Assembly (NCBI RefSeq): GCF_002302635.1
Contig: NZ_CP022387.1
Coordinates: forward strand, 1,612,001-1,676,000
Length of the DNA: 64,000 nucleotides
Source of the DNA: Capnocytophaga stomatis
GTDB taxonomy: Bacteria; Bacteroidota; Bacteroidia; Flavobacteriales; Flavobacteriaceae
Reading direction: 5' to 3'
The notes under the pieces are model-generated. The model was not told the DNA's origin. It made no database searches and worked only from the letters and a program-made list of their open reading frames with translations. How positions within the stretch are numbered: position 1 is the stretch's first letter; every line of letters starts with the position of its first letter. The translations under genes and the position numbers were made by a program. Below are positions 8,909-17,652 of this stretch, in pieces.

Positions 8909-9128
8909 TTTTAATTAAGAAAAAGATAGTAAAAACCCCCTTTGAGGTACTTTTTAATATCTAAAAGCGGGTTATAATTATCTAAAAGGTAGTTTTTACA
9001 GACTTTGAGGTGGTTTTAATTAAGAAAAAGATAGTAAAAACCCGCTTCGAGGTACTTTTTAATATCTAAAAGCAGATTATAATTATCTAAAAGATAGTTT
9101 TTATCAGCTTCGAGGTGGTTTTAATTTC
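8909..9128. repeat. 105-bp tandem repeat, two full units plus a start of a third
   Basis: The string TTTTAATTAAG begins at 8909 and 9014 and its shortened form at 9119, a period of exactly 105 bp. Units differ at a few positions (for example AAGCGGGTTATAA against AAGCAGATTATAA). Within each unit TATCTAAAAG recurs, and AAAAACCC can pair with GGTACTTTTT to form hairpins. No start codon or open frame spans it, so it is not coding. It fills the long gap between the lipoprotein and lysS. Confidence 0.85.
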
Positions 9129-9168
9129 TTAATACCTACCATAATATCAGATAAAACTGCTAAAAATA

Positions 9169-9192
9169 AAGGGCGAAATATATTTCGCCCTT
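9169..9192 (-). terminator. palindromic terminator of lysS
   Basis: A 24-bp perfect palindrome (AAGGGCGAAATA and its complement) lies 45 bp after the lysS stop and is followed on the minus strand by TTATTTTTAG. A second hairpin (GGGT-GTAT/ATAC-ACCC) at 9211-9232 abuts the stop codon. Together they resemble a REP-like pair. Confidence 0.65.
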
Positions 9193-9236
9193 ACATTGTG
9201 TATTTTTTATGGGTGTGTATGCAATACGACCCTACA

Positions 9237-10934
9237 TTATGCCAATTTCACCAATAAATTATCGCCCTCTTTCTCAACGGAAGCTACTTTTTTACCGGTT
9301 AGTCCTTTTATGGCTTTGTCCCATTTTTTATTGGACAATCCCGATTGTGTTTTTAAGTCTTCCAAGGGGAGTGTTTCGGCTTTTTGCAGAATTTCAAACA
9401 CCATTTTTTCATCTTCGTTTAGTTCAACTGCCTGTGCGGCTCGCACCTGCGGCTTCATTTGCGGGAAGAAAAGTACTTCTTGTATGCTTTCGTTACCCGT
9501 TAGGAACATAATAAGTCTGTCCATTCCGATACCGAGTCCTGATGTGGGCGGCATACCAAATTCCAACGCTCGCAAAAAGTCTTGGTCAATGAACATAGCC
9601 TCGTCATCGCCTCGCTCGGAAAGTGCCATCTGTGCTTCGAAGCGTTCACGTTGGTCGATAGGGTCGTTTAGCTCGGAATAGGCGTTGGCAATCTCTTTTC
9701 CGCAAACCATTAGCTCGAAACGCTCGGTAAGCTCGGGGTTTGAACGGTGTTCTTTGGTCAGTGGCGACATTTCTTTCGGGTAATCGGTAATGAAAGTCGG
9801 CTGAATGAAATTTCCTTCGCATTTTTCGCCGAAAATTTCATCAATCAGCTTGCCTTTGCCCATCGTATCATCAACTTCAATTCCGATGGATTTGGCAAAA
9901 TCGAACAATTCTTTTTCGGTTTTTCCCGTGATGTCAAATCCTGTGAATTTTTTGATGGCTTCGGTCATCGTAACGCGCGGATAAGGTGCCTTAAAGTCGA
10001 TTTCGTTCTTGCCGAAAGTTGCTTTGGTTGAGCCATTTACCGCGATGGCACAATGTTCCAAGAGCTGTTCGGTAAATTCCATCATCCAATGGTAATCCTT
10101 GTACGCCACATAAATTTCCATTGCGGTAAATTCAGGGTTGTGAGTTCTGTCCATTCCTTCGTTTCGGAAGTTTTTAGAGAACTCGTACACGCCATCAAAT
10201 CCGCCTACGATAAGTCTTTTGAGGTACAACTCATTGGCAATTCGCATATAAAGCGGAATATCCAACGAATTGTGGTGAGTTATGAACGGACGTGCTGCTG
10301 CCCCGCCCGGAATAGATTGCAATACAGGAGTTTCAACTTCCATATAGCCGCGGTCGTTAAAAAACTGACGCATTGCATTGAAAAGTTTGGTTCGTTTGAT
10401 GAAAACTTCCTTCACTTGTGGGTTTACTACCAAGTCCACGTAACGCATACGGTAGCGAAGTTCAGGATCGGTGAAGGCATCGAATACATTTCCGTCGGCA
10501 TCGGTTTTAGGAAGTGGCAACGGACGAAGTACTTTGCTAAGTAGTTTGATTTTCTTCACGCGTACGGATTTTTCGCCCACCTGTGTAGTGAAAAGTTCGC
10601 CTTCTACACCGATGAAATCACCCAAATCGAGCAATTTTTTAAATACCTCATTATAAAGAGTTTTGTCCTCATCGGGGCAAATTTCGTCACGGTTGATGTA
10701 AAGCTGTACACGCCCTTCACTATCTTGCAACGAAGCAAATGAAGCCTTTCCTTGAATGCGAACAGACATCAGCCTACCTGCCAAAATCACGCTTTTGCCT
10801 TCCTCGAACTGGCTTTCGACCTCTTTTGAAGTGGTATTTACAGGGAATAATTCCGCCGGATACGGATTGATGCCCATTGCTCTCAATTTATGGAGTTTCT
10901 CTCTACGAATTATCTCTTGTTCTGATAGTTGCAT
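9237..10934 (-). CDS. lysS: lysine-tRNA ligase, class II
   Basis: Charges tRNA-Lys. The 565-residue protein has an N-terminal OB-fold anticodon-binding domain (residues about 55-170), the class II core with FRNEGMDRTHNPEFT and motif 3 GLGIGMDRLIMFL at about residues 466-478. An extra tail of about 60 residues follows (about 505-565), predicted as a small helix-turn-helix or winged domain (KMVFEILQKAE...LEDLKTQSGLS). The E. coli enzyme, about 505 residues, lacks this tail. The start is supported by a TACTTTTG box 25 nt upstream. Confidence 0.96.
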   Translation of the reverse strand: MQLSEQEIIRREKLHKLRAMGINPYPAELFPVNTTSKEVESQFEEGKSVILAGRLMSVRIQGKASFASLQDSEGRVQLYINRDEICPDEDKTLYNEVFKKLLDLGDFIGVEGELFTTQVGEKSVRVKKIKLLSKVLRPLPLPKTDADGNVFDAFTDPELRYRMRYVDLVVNPQVKEVFIKRTKLFNAMRQFFNDRGYMEVETPVLQSIPGGAAARPFITHHNSLDIPLYMRIANELYLKRLIVGGFDGVYEFSKNFRNEGMDRTHNPEFTAMEIYVAYKDYHWMMEFTEQLLEHCAIAVNGSTKATFGKNEIDFKAPYPRVTMTEAIKKFTGFDITGKTEKELFDFAKSIGIEVDDTMGKGKLIDEIFGEKCEGNFIQPTFITDYPKEMSPLTKEHRSNPELTERFELMVCGKEIANAYSELNDPIDQRERFEAQMALSERGDDEAMFIDQDFLRALEFGMPPTSGLGIGMDRLIMFLTGNESIQEVLFFPQMKPQVRAAQAVELNEDEKMVFEILQKAETLPLEDLKTQSGLSNKKWDKAIKGLTGKKVASVEKEGDNLLVKLA

Positions 10935-10958
10935 ATAATTAACCTATTTTTTAAACCG

Positions 10959-10966
10959 CAAAAGTA
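10959..10966 (-). promoter_or_regulatory. -7 box of lysS
   Basis: The minus strand reads TACTTTTG, a perfect TAnnTTTG 25 nt before the lysS ATG. No clear -33 element is visible. The remainder of 10967-11169 is AT-rich and shows no gene or strong hairpin. Confidence 0.55.
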
Positions 10967-11169
10967 AGGATTTTTTGGGAAATAGATTTGATTTAAAGCG
11001 GATTTAATCGTTATTAAACACACACGATTGAAAAACTATCAAAGTTTTGAAGCCAAAATTGTAATTTTTTGTTACTTTCTGCCAGAAATTAGTTACTTAT
11101 TAACAGCAAAAAGTTACAAAAATATAGCAAAAAGCGGGTTAAAAGAAAGTACAAAGCCAAAGAAGAATA

Positions 11170-12420
11170 TTATCCGTTGATTACAAATAGTTTTACGGTT
11201 TGTATTTTGGTTTCGGAGCTTTCTTCTATGTAAAAATCGAAAGGAGGCATCGATACGGTTTCTCCTTTGGACGGGATACCTTCGTTAAAAGCTACGATAA
11301 GTCCGCCGAGAGTTTCATAATCCTCACTTTCAGGTAGGTCGAGGTTGTATTTTTCATTAATATAATCAACTTCCAATCGTGCCGAAAAGAGGTATTCGGT
11401 GTCCGAAATTTTTTCTTCCAAGAAAATATCTTTGTCGTGCTCATCTTCAATTTCACCGAAAAGCTCTTCAACGATATCTTCAAGGGTCAGCATCCCTGAT
11501 GTTCCGCCGTATTCGTCCAAAACCACAGCCATACTTTTGCGTTTTCGGGTAAGCATATCAAGTACTTCGTGAATGAGCATAGTTTCAGGAATGTATGGAA
11601 TAGGAATTAAAATGCTTTTGATGTCTTTCGGTTTTTTGAACATATCAAAGGTATGTACATATCCCACAATATCATCAATATTTTCGTTGTAAACCAATAT
11701 TTTAGAGAATCCTGAGGAAACAAAGGAGTGAATTAAATCTTCTGGTTTTTCGTTAATGTCCACTGCGATGATTTCAGTTCGTGGAATCATAATTTCACGA
11801 GCCTTTACGCCGGAAAATTCCAATGCATTCTGAAAAATTTGTATCTCTGCGTCAACTTGTTCTTTCTTTGAGGCATTTTCCATCTGTTCGGAAATATAAT
11901 CTCCCAACTCTACTTTTGTGAACGACAGCGGAACGGAATCGCCTTCGGTTTTAAAGAAAACTTTCAGGATAAAGTCGGAAATCCAAATAATGAAGTTGGA
12001 AATAGGAGAGAACAGCCAATAGAAAAAATACGCAGGAACAGCCAAAATTTTAAGAACTTGATTGGCATAAATTTGGAAAAACACCTTTGGCATAAACTCC
12101 GCAGTAATGAGTATTATCAGTGTGGAAATTACGGTATGCCATAAAACATTTTGAAAGAATGGAGGTAACATTTCTGTCATCACTTTTCCCATTTCAAAAC
12201 CATATATAACTAACGCTATGTTGTTGCCTACCAGTACCGTAGCAATAAGTTTTGAAGGTTTTCGGGTGATTTTTGTCAAAATATTAGCCATAAAACCTCC
12301 TTGTTTTTTTTGGATTTCGATGTGTACTTTATTGGAAGATACATACGCAATTTCAAATCCTGAAAAGAAGGCTGACAGAACTAACGTAGTGATAATGATG
12401 ATGATAGATGTTGTTTCCAT
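11170..12420 (-). CDS. CNNM/CorC-type membrane protein (hemolysin C family)
   Basis: Start chosen at 12420 (METTSIIII) because the extra 26 residues from 12498 are hydrophilic and lack homology-like character; this gives 416 residues. It has an N-terminal DUF21 domain with about four membrane helices (TTLVLSAFFSGFEIAYVS..., VISTLIILITAEFMPKVFF). A cytoplasmic CBS pair (REIMIPRTEIIAVD, ILVYNENIDDIVGYV, KSMAVVLDEYGGTSGMLTLEDIVEELFGEIEDEHD) and a C-terminal CorC_HlyC domain follow. The family is linked to Mg/Co efflux or homeostasis. Gliding protein GldE belongs to the same superfamily, but there is no gldD neighbour here, so I do not call it GldE. Confidence 0.87.
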   Translation of the reverse strand: METTSIIIIITTLVLSAFFSGFEIAYVSSNKVHIEIQKKQGGFMANILTKITRKPSKLIATVLVGNNIALVIYGFEMGKVMTEMLPPFFQNVLWHTVISTLIILITAEFMPKVFFQIYANQVLKILAVPAYFFYWLFSPISNFIIWISDFILKVFFKTEGDSVPLSFTKVELGDYISEQMENASKKEQVDAEIQIFQNALEFSGVKAREIMIPRTEIIAVDINEKPEDLIHSFVSSGFSKILVYNENIDDIVGYVHTFDMFKKPKDIKSILIPIPYIPETMLIHEVLDMLTRKRKSMAVVLDEYGGTSGMLTLEDIVEELFGEIEDEHDKDIFLEEKISDTEYLFSARLEVDYINEKYNLDLPESEDYETLGGLIVAFNEGIPSKGETVSMPPFDFYIEESSETKIQTVKLFVING

Positions 12421-12520
12421 TGTAAGTTTAACGGATTGGTTAGTATGCAAATGGTTAGCAAGTAGCGAAAAGAATTCACTATTTGCTAACCAAAGCAATT
12501 ACCGTTTTTTCGGTTGATGA

Positions 12521-13198
12521 TTATTTTGTAGCTTTTGCTTTAACAACAAGCTCCATTTCATCATTGATGAATTTATCTTTCAAATCACCAAAAACTGATT
12601 TTGAAGCGTAATTAACACCAAAATCTACACGGTTGATTTTGAAGGCTTTTGATTCGATGTTTACTTCCGTATCCGTAACAGTAACTGTTGCAGGGAAAGA
12701 AACTTCTTTTGTAATTCCTTTGATTGTTAAATCACCTACAACGTTTGTTCCGTCAAAAGATTTGAATTCAAATGTAGCTGTAGGGAATTTTTTAACATTG
12801 AAGAAATGGTCTTCAGCTTCTTCTTTTCCTGTTCCTTTTAAGTGACCTTCCAAATCTTCTTTTCCGTCACCGGCAGCCAAATCCAAAACAGTGATTGTAT
12901 TCATATCAATAATGAATTTACCATTTGTAATAGTTTGGTTTTCAATGTTTACCCCACCTTCGGTAACGTTTACGATTCCGTTGTGTTTTCCTGTTGGTTT
13001 TGTACCAACCCACTCAATAACAGATGTAGGAGCTACTGTGTAAGCAAATTTTGCTTCTTCTTTCTGAACTTTTTCAGCTTCTGTTTGCATTTGCTCTGCT
13101 TGAGTAGCTGTTTCAGCTTTTTGCTGTGTATTTGTGTTGTTACAACTTGTTAGCGTAAGAGCGGAAATTACCACTGCACTTAATACGATTTTCTTCAT
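12521..13198 (-). CDS. YceI-family lipoprotein
   Basis: A 225-residue protein with lipobox LTLTSC followed by NNTNTQQ, which lacks the Lys-acidic surface signal, so it is probably retained on the periplasmic side. A short Gln/Glu-rich linker leads to a YceI lipocalin-like domain (residues about 55-222), with the typical SVIEWVGTKPTGKHNG start, FPTATFEFKS and FINDEMELVVKA end. YceI proteins bind isoprenoid-type lipids and are stress-associated. The substrate here is unknown. Confidence 0.9.
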   Translation of the reverse strand: MKKIVLSAVVISALTLTSCNNTNTQQKAETATQAEQMQTEAEKVQKEEAKFAYTVAPTSVIEWVGTKPTGKHNGIVNVTEGGVNIENQTITNGKFIIDMNTITVLDLAAGDGKEDLEGHLKGTGKEEAEDHFFNVKKFPTATFEFKSFDGTNVVGDLTIKGITKEVSFPATVTVTDTEVNIESKAFKINRVDFGVNYASKSVFGDLKDKFINDEMELVVKAKATK

Positions 13199-13230
13199 AA
13201 ATAGATAGAGTTTATTAATTAATAATTCCG

Positions 13231-13238
13231 CAAAGTTA
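13231..13238 (-). promoter_or_regulatory. -7 box of the YceI lipoprotein gene
   Basis: The minus strand reads TAACTTTG (perfect TAnnTTTG), 33 nt before the ATG at 13198. The -33 element is not obvious. Confidence 0.55.
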
Positions 13239-13441
13239 TGCGATTAATTTGAAATGACTGGTTAAATAAATGTTAAACAAGATGTTTTACTAAGGATTTA
13301 TGTCTGTTTAACCTGATTGTTTTTAATTGTATTATTTTGATTTACAGATTATTTTATGATTTGTAAAGGGAAATGGCAACTAAAAAACAATACTTTTCCC
13401 AAAATCATTATTTAAATATATTCTAAATAAAAATAAAATAC

Positions 13442-13449
13442 TATATTTG
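13442..13449 (+). promoter_or_regulatory. -7 box of the DUF6607/TonB receptor operon
   Basis: TATATTTG, a perfect match, 30 nt before the ATG at 13480. It is the only promoter-like site seen ahead of the four-gene operon 13480-18963. No Fur-box-like palindrome was recognised by eye. Confidence 0.6.
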
Positions 13450-13479
13450 CCCCGATTTAATCTAAAATATTTGTAGGAT

Positions 13480-14388
13480 ATGAAAAAGCTATTTGTCGTT
13501 TCGTGTTTGGTTTCTCTTTTTTCGGTAGGAACAAATGCTCAGAACAAAAAAGATGTTGAAGCCATAAAAAATATGTGTGGCTGTTATGAGGTAACTTTCC
13601 GTTATGCGGAAACTTTTCAGTATGGTGCGGATTCTACGTATGTGCCTTCAAAATCAAGTCGTTCCAAAGCATTGGAATGGGTAGAACTTATTGAAGATAG
13701 CAAAAAGAAGCTCGTTTTGCAACATTTGCTCGTGGTTGGGAAAAGAGATAAACAGCACGTTATCAAGCATTGGCGACAAGATTGGATTTATGAAAATACC
13801 GACCTTTTAAAATATCAAAAAGACAATGAGTGGAGCAGTTATTCTTTGCCCAAATCGGCGGTGAAAGGGCAATGGACACAAAAAGTATATCAAGTAGATG
13901 ACAGCCCTCGTTACGAACAAACTGCTACTTGGGTTCACGTGGACGGAAAAAGTTTCTGGGAGAGCGAAGCAGCTGCTCCTATGCCACGACGCGAACAAGA
14001 AATCCGAAGTGATTACAACATACTTTTAAGACGTAACCGACACGAAATCACCAATTATGGCTGGTTGCACGTGCAAGACAATGATAAGGTTTTACGTCGT
14101 GATGGCAAAGATGATTTGGTAATTGCACAGGAGCGAGGCTACAATACTTACAAAAAAGTAGCTGACGAAAAATGCAAAGCAGCTCAGGAATTCTGGCAGA
14201 AAAACAAAGAAAAATGGGCTTTGGTTCGCAACCATTGGGATGCTGCTTTCGCTCAAAAAGGAAATCTTAAAGTGGAAGAAAAAGTTGATGGCAAGGCATT
14301 GCACGAACATCTTTTTAATGAAGAAAAATACAAAACCAAGGAACAAATAGATGCTATTATGGATGTTTACATAAGCACAAAAAAATAA
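13480..14388 (+). CDS. DUF6607 family secreted protein
   Basis: A 302-residue protein with a signal peptide ending at TNAQ. It is recognised as DUF6607 from its N-terminal MCGCYEVTF motif, KHWRQDWIYENTDLL and the RRNRHEITNYGWLH segment. The molecular function of this family is not known. It is the first gene of an operon with a TonB-dependent receptor (20-bp gap), DUF4198 and DUF4374 genes, which points to a periplasmic accessory role in metal or haem uptake (inference). The CGC pair of Cys could bind metal or form a disulfide. Confidence 0.85.
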   Translation: MKKLFVVSCLVSLFSVGTNAQNKKDVEAIKNMCGCYEVTFRYAETFQYGADSTYVPSKSSRSKALEWVELIEDSKKKLVLQHLLVVGKRDKQHVIKHWRQDWIYENTDLLKYQKDNEWSSYSLPKSAVKGQWTQKVYQVDDSPRYEQTATWVHVDGKSFWESEAAAPMPRREQEIRSDYNILLRRNRHEITNYGWLHVQDNDKVLRRDGKDDLVIAQERGYNTYKKVADEKCKAAQEFWQKNKEKWALVRNHWDAAFAQKGNLKVEEKVDGKALHEHLFNEEKYKTKEQIDAIMDVYISTKK

Positions 14389-14408
14389 TTATAGTATAAA
14401 CACTAACT

Positions 14409-16859
14409 ATGAAAAACATTAAAGCACGCTTCTTAATACTTTTATTGTTCTGTTTTGGATTTTCTTTCGCGGATTTGTACGCTCAACAGCCACCACCTCG
14501 CAAGGGAACGCTTTCGGGTAAAGTGATTTACACTGACGGAACGCCCGCCGATATGGTTACGGTATTTATCAAAAGTGTGAACAGATACACCCAAACCGAT
14601 GAGGAAGGATTCTTCAAAATAGAACATTTACCCATTGGGAAACATTATGAAATTGAAGTTAAAACCTTTGGTAATGAAAGTGTTAAGGTTAAGGTGCATT
14701 TCACAAAGAGCAATCAACAAATTACCATAAGGCTCAATAACAACCAAGGAATTTCGCTTGGCGAGGTTGCCGTTTCGGGTAGCAGTAAGGGCAGGCAAGC
14801 CAAAGAACAAGGCTATGCGATGAATGTTATCAGCACTAAAGAAGCCATTTTACAGAACATCCAAACTACGGAACTTTTGGGGCGTTCGGCGGGGGTGAAA
14901 ATACGTCAGTCGGCGGGGATGGGTTCGGATATTTCCTTCAACCTGAACGGACTTACGGGCAATTCGGTACGGATTTTCATTGACGGAATCCCCATACGCA
15001 ATTACGGGCGTTCGTTTTCACTCAGTAGCATTCCGCCATCAATGATTGAACGCATTGAGGTTTACAAAGGAGTGCTTCCTGCAGAGCTTTCGGAAGATGC
15101 CTTGGGCGGAGGAATCAACGTGGTTTTAAAGAAAGAAATGAGCAATTCGCTTACCACGTCGTACTCCTACGGGTCGTTCAATACGCATCAATGGGACTTA
15201 AACGGAACATATCGCGATAAAAAATCGGGCTTTACGGCTAATTTGTCTTCCTTTTATAATTATACGGATAACAATTACAAAGTATGGGGCGAAACCATTT
15301 ATGTTACCGACAACACTACGGGCGAATATACGCACGTAAAAGCCAAGCGTTTTCACGATAAATATTATTCGTCAGGGATTAAGTCGAACTTTGGTTTCAC
15401 GCGTAAAAAGTGGGCAGATGAATTCCTGCTTGGGTTTATGTTTTCTGAAACAGAGAAAGACATACAAACAGGAGCCACAATGCAAGTGGTTTACGGTAAT
15501 CGCCGAACCGAGTACAATAGCCGTATGGCAAGTTTGCAGTACAAGAAAAACGATTTGTTTTTCAAAGGATTGGACGTAAGCACATTTACTACCTATTCCA
15601 AAACCAACAGACAAGTAATTGACACAGTTCCTTATATATACACTTGGGAAGGCAAAAGAGCCATCGGGCGTAACGGGAAAGAGCTTACTTGGCAACAAGG
15701 AGCCGAAGCAGGAGCCCCCACCTTGGCAATGAACGATGAGCGTAATCTTGCCAATCGTTCTAACGTTCATTATCACATCACCAGAAATCACGCTGTTGGG
15801 GTGAGCTATTTTTTAGGAGCTTTTACCCGTGATATTGATGACCCGACCTTACCTCAGCATATTCGCAATAGGCTTGATCAACGCAAGTACAACAAGCAAA
15901 TCATCGGTTTTAATTACGATTTGAATTTATTCAGCAATAAACTAAAGGCATCGTTATTCTATAAATTATACAGGCAGAAAGTATATTTGACCGAATATGA
16001 TGTAGTTCGAAGACCTAACGGAACTGTTGATGAGAAGGTTATCGTACACGACCGAAAAATAAATGATAAAGGTTACGGAATGTCTCTTTCATATGCCATA
16101 ACTCCTAAAATAATGGTTTCAGCTTCTGTGGAAAAAGCCATACGCCTGCCCGGAAGCACCGAACTTTTAGGAAATACCAGCGAAGGCGTTACTACCAATC
16201 TGTCATTAAAACCCGAATACAGCAACAATGCCAATTTGGGGCTTACCTTAAATGCTTTCATTTTTGGCAAACACGAAATAGGAGGAGAAATAAACCTTTT
16301 TATACGGGACATACGGGATATGATTCTGCGTGGAGTGCCTCGTACGAATGATGATTTCTTCCGATTTGAAAACTTAGGAAAAGTTATCAGCAAAGGAGCC
16401 GATGCCGAACTGCGTTACAATTGGAATAAGCGTCTTTTCATCAATGCGAATGTTTCTTATACAAATGCACTCTTTAATTTGGAACACGACCCTGACACAG
16501 GCTTAAAATATGCTCATTACCGAACCCGATTGCGTAACACGCCCTATTTCACAGCCAACGTAAATGCCGAATATTTGCTTAATGATTTGATTCAGAAGAA
16601 ATCACGATTGGCAATCAACTATAATTTCGGTTATACGCACGAGTTTTTCAAAGAATGGGAAGTATATGGAGCGGTAGGCAAAGCCATCATTCCTACGCAA
16701 CCTTTGCACGATGTGGGGCTTACTTACACCTTCCCGAATCAAAAATGGACACTGGCATTCAACGCCAAAAACATATTTGATACACAGGTATTTGACAATT
16801 TCGCTCTGCAAAAACCCGGGCGAGCTATTTTCGGGAAATTAACATTTTCTGTATTTTAA
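14409..16859 (+). CDS. TonB-dependent outer-membrane receptor
   Basis: An 816-residue protein with a signal peptide (to about LYAQ). A CarboxypepD-regulatory-like domain (residues about 34-110, LSGKVIYTDGTPADMVTV) is followed by a plug domain (about 125-240, with IRIFIDGIPI-like and IERIEVYKGVLPAELSEDALGGGINVVLKK). A 22-strand-type barrel follows, ending in a Phe residue (FGKLTFSVF). It lacks SusC signatures and has no SusD partner, so a siderophore/haem/iron receptor is more likely than a glycan transporter. The DUF4198 and DUF4374 neighbours support an iron-type role. Confidence 0.92.
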   Translation: MKNIKARFLILLLFCFGFSFADLYAQQPPPRKGTLSGKVIYTDGTPADMVTVFIKSVNRYTQTDEEGFFKIEHLPIGKHYEIEVKTFGNESVKVKVHFTKSNQQITIRLNNNQGISLGEVAVSGSSKGRQAKEQGYAMNVISTKEAILQNIQTTELLGRSAGVKIRQSAGMGSDISFNLNGLTGNSVRIFIDGIPIRNYGRSFSLSSIPPSMIERIEVYKGVLPAELSEDALGGGINVVLKKEMSNSLTTSYSYGSFNTHQWDLNGTYRDKKSGFTANLSSFYNYTDNNYKVWGETIYVTDNTTGEYTHVKAKRFHDKYYSSGIKSNFGFTRKKWADEFLLGFMFSETEKDIQTGATMQVVYGNRRTEYNSRMASLQYKKNDLFFKGLDVSTFTTYSKTNRQVIDTVPYIYTWEGKRAIGRNGKELTWQQGAEAGAPTLAMNDERNLANRSNVHYHITRNHAVGVSYFLGAFTRDIDDPTLPQHIRNRLDQRKYNKQIIGFNYDLNLFSNKLKASLFYKLYRQKVYLTEYDVVRRPNGTVDEKVIVHDRKINDKGYGMSLSYAITPKIMVSASVEKAIRLPGSTELLGNTSEGVTTNLSLKPEYSNNANLGLTLNAFIFGKHEIGGEINLFIRDIRDMILRGVPRTNDDFFRFENLGKVISKGADAELRYNWNKRLFINANVSYTNALFNLEHDPDTGLKYAHYRTRLRNTPYFTANVNAEYLLNDLIQKKSRLAINYNFGYTHEFFKEWEVYGAVGKAIIPTQPLHDVGLTYTFPNQKWTLAFNAKNIFDTQVFDNFALQKPGRAIFGKLTFSVF

Positions 16860-16888
16860 AAAAGTTAATCATCAAAAATTAAATAACA

Positions 16889-17590
16889 ATGAAAAAACAT
16901 CTTTTGAACATAATGCTGTTCTTTATGGGTTGCTTAGCGATGCAAGCCCACACGGTATGGATAGAAACGGAAAGTAGTGGAAAATTAAACAAACCGCATC
17001 AGGTTAAGGTCTTCTTCGGAGAGCCCGACAGCCCTACTTTTACCGAAAAATGGTTTTCGGATATTAAAGATTTGGAACTCTTGTTGATACATCCTTCGGG
17101 AAAGAAAGAAATCTTGAGTAAAAGCCAACAAGAAAGCTATTATTTGGCATCGTTTATTCCTGCTGAAAAAGGCGTTTACACCCTTTCGGTGAAGCATTTG
17201 GTAAAAGATACCTTTAAAGAAATGAAAATTACGTATCAGTCGGTAGCTTTTGTAAGTGTTGGCACGAAAGAAGTTTCAGAACTTACTTTGGGTGAATTGC
17301 CTTTGCAGCTTTCGTTTGATACTTCAGCAGTGAAAGTAAACGGCAGCAAAACTTTTAAAATGCTGAAAGAAGGCAATGTTGCTGCGAAAGAACGTGTTAG
17401 CATCACTTCCCAAAACGGCTGGGCGATGGCATACCGCAGCGACAGCAACGGCAGAATAAAATTCAATCCGCTTTGGAAAGGAAATTATTTGCTGGAGTTT
17501 TCGTGGTCAAACAAAGAGGAAGGCAACCACAACGGAAAACCTTACAAAGTGAACTATCACACTGTTAATTACTTGATTAAGGTAAAGTAA
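16889..17590 (+). CDS. DUF4198 domain-containing periplasmic protein
   Basis: A 233-residue protein with a signal peptide ending MQAHTVWIE, where the His right after cleavage is typical of the family. DUF4198 proteins, related to the NikM/CbiN-like periplasmic Ig-fold proteins, often sit beside TonB receptors for metals. Other visible features are VFFGEPDSP near residue 40 and a C-terminal Ig-like strand pattern with VNYHTVNYLIKV. Gaps of 29 bp upstream and 62 bp downstream support cotranscription with the receptor. Confidence 0.82.
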   Translation: MKKHLLNIMLFFMGCLAMQAHTVWIETESSGKLNKPHQVKVFFGEPDSPTFTEKWFSDIKDLELLLIHPSGKKEILSKSQQESYYLASFIPAEKGVYTLSVKHLVKDTFKEMKITYQSVAFVSVGTKEVSELTLGELPLQLSFDTSAVKVNGSKTFKMLKEGNVAAKERVSITSQNGWAMAYRSDSNGRIKFNPLWKGNYLLEFSWSNKEEGNHNGKPYKVNYHTVNYLIKVK

Positions 17591-17652
17591 TTTCAGGAAA
17601 AACAGACAAAAAACATTTTTATAAACAGAATAATCACTAATAATAATTTATA

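Noticed and set aside
8909-9128. CRISPR-like array
   Set aside because: The repeated unit is contiguous, with a 105-bp period and no unique spacers, and no cas genes are nearby.
9196-9681. Plus-strand open frame of 161 codons
   Set aside because: It is antisense to lysS, with composition that mirrors the real gene and no recognisable domain.
11170-12420. Naming the CNNM/CorC-type gene gldE
   Set aside because: The family fits, but the gldD/ssb neighbourhood of gldE is absent and flavobacteria carry several such paralogues.
15372-15791. Minus-strand open frame of 139 codons
   Set aside because: It lies wholly inside the TonB receptor gene on the opposite strand and shows no protein-like features.
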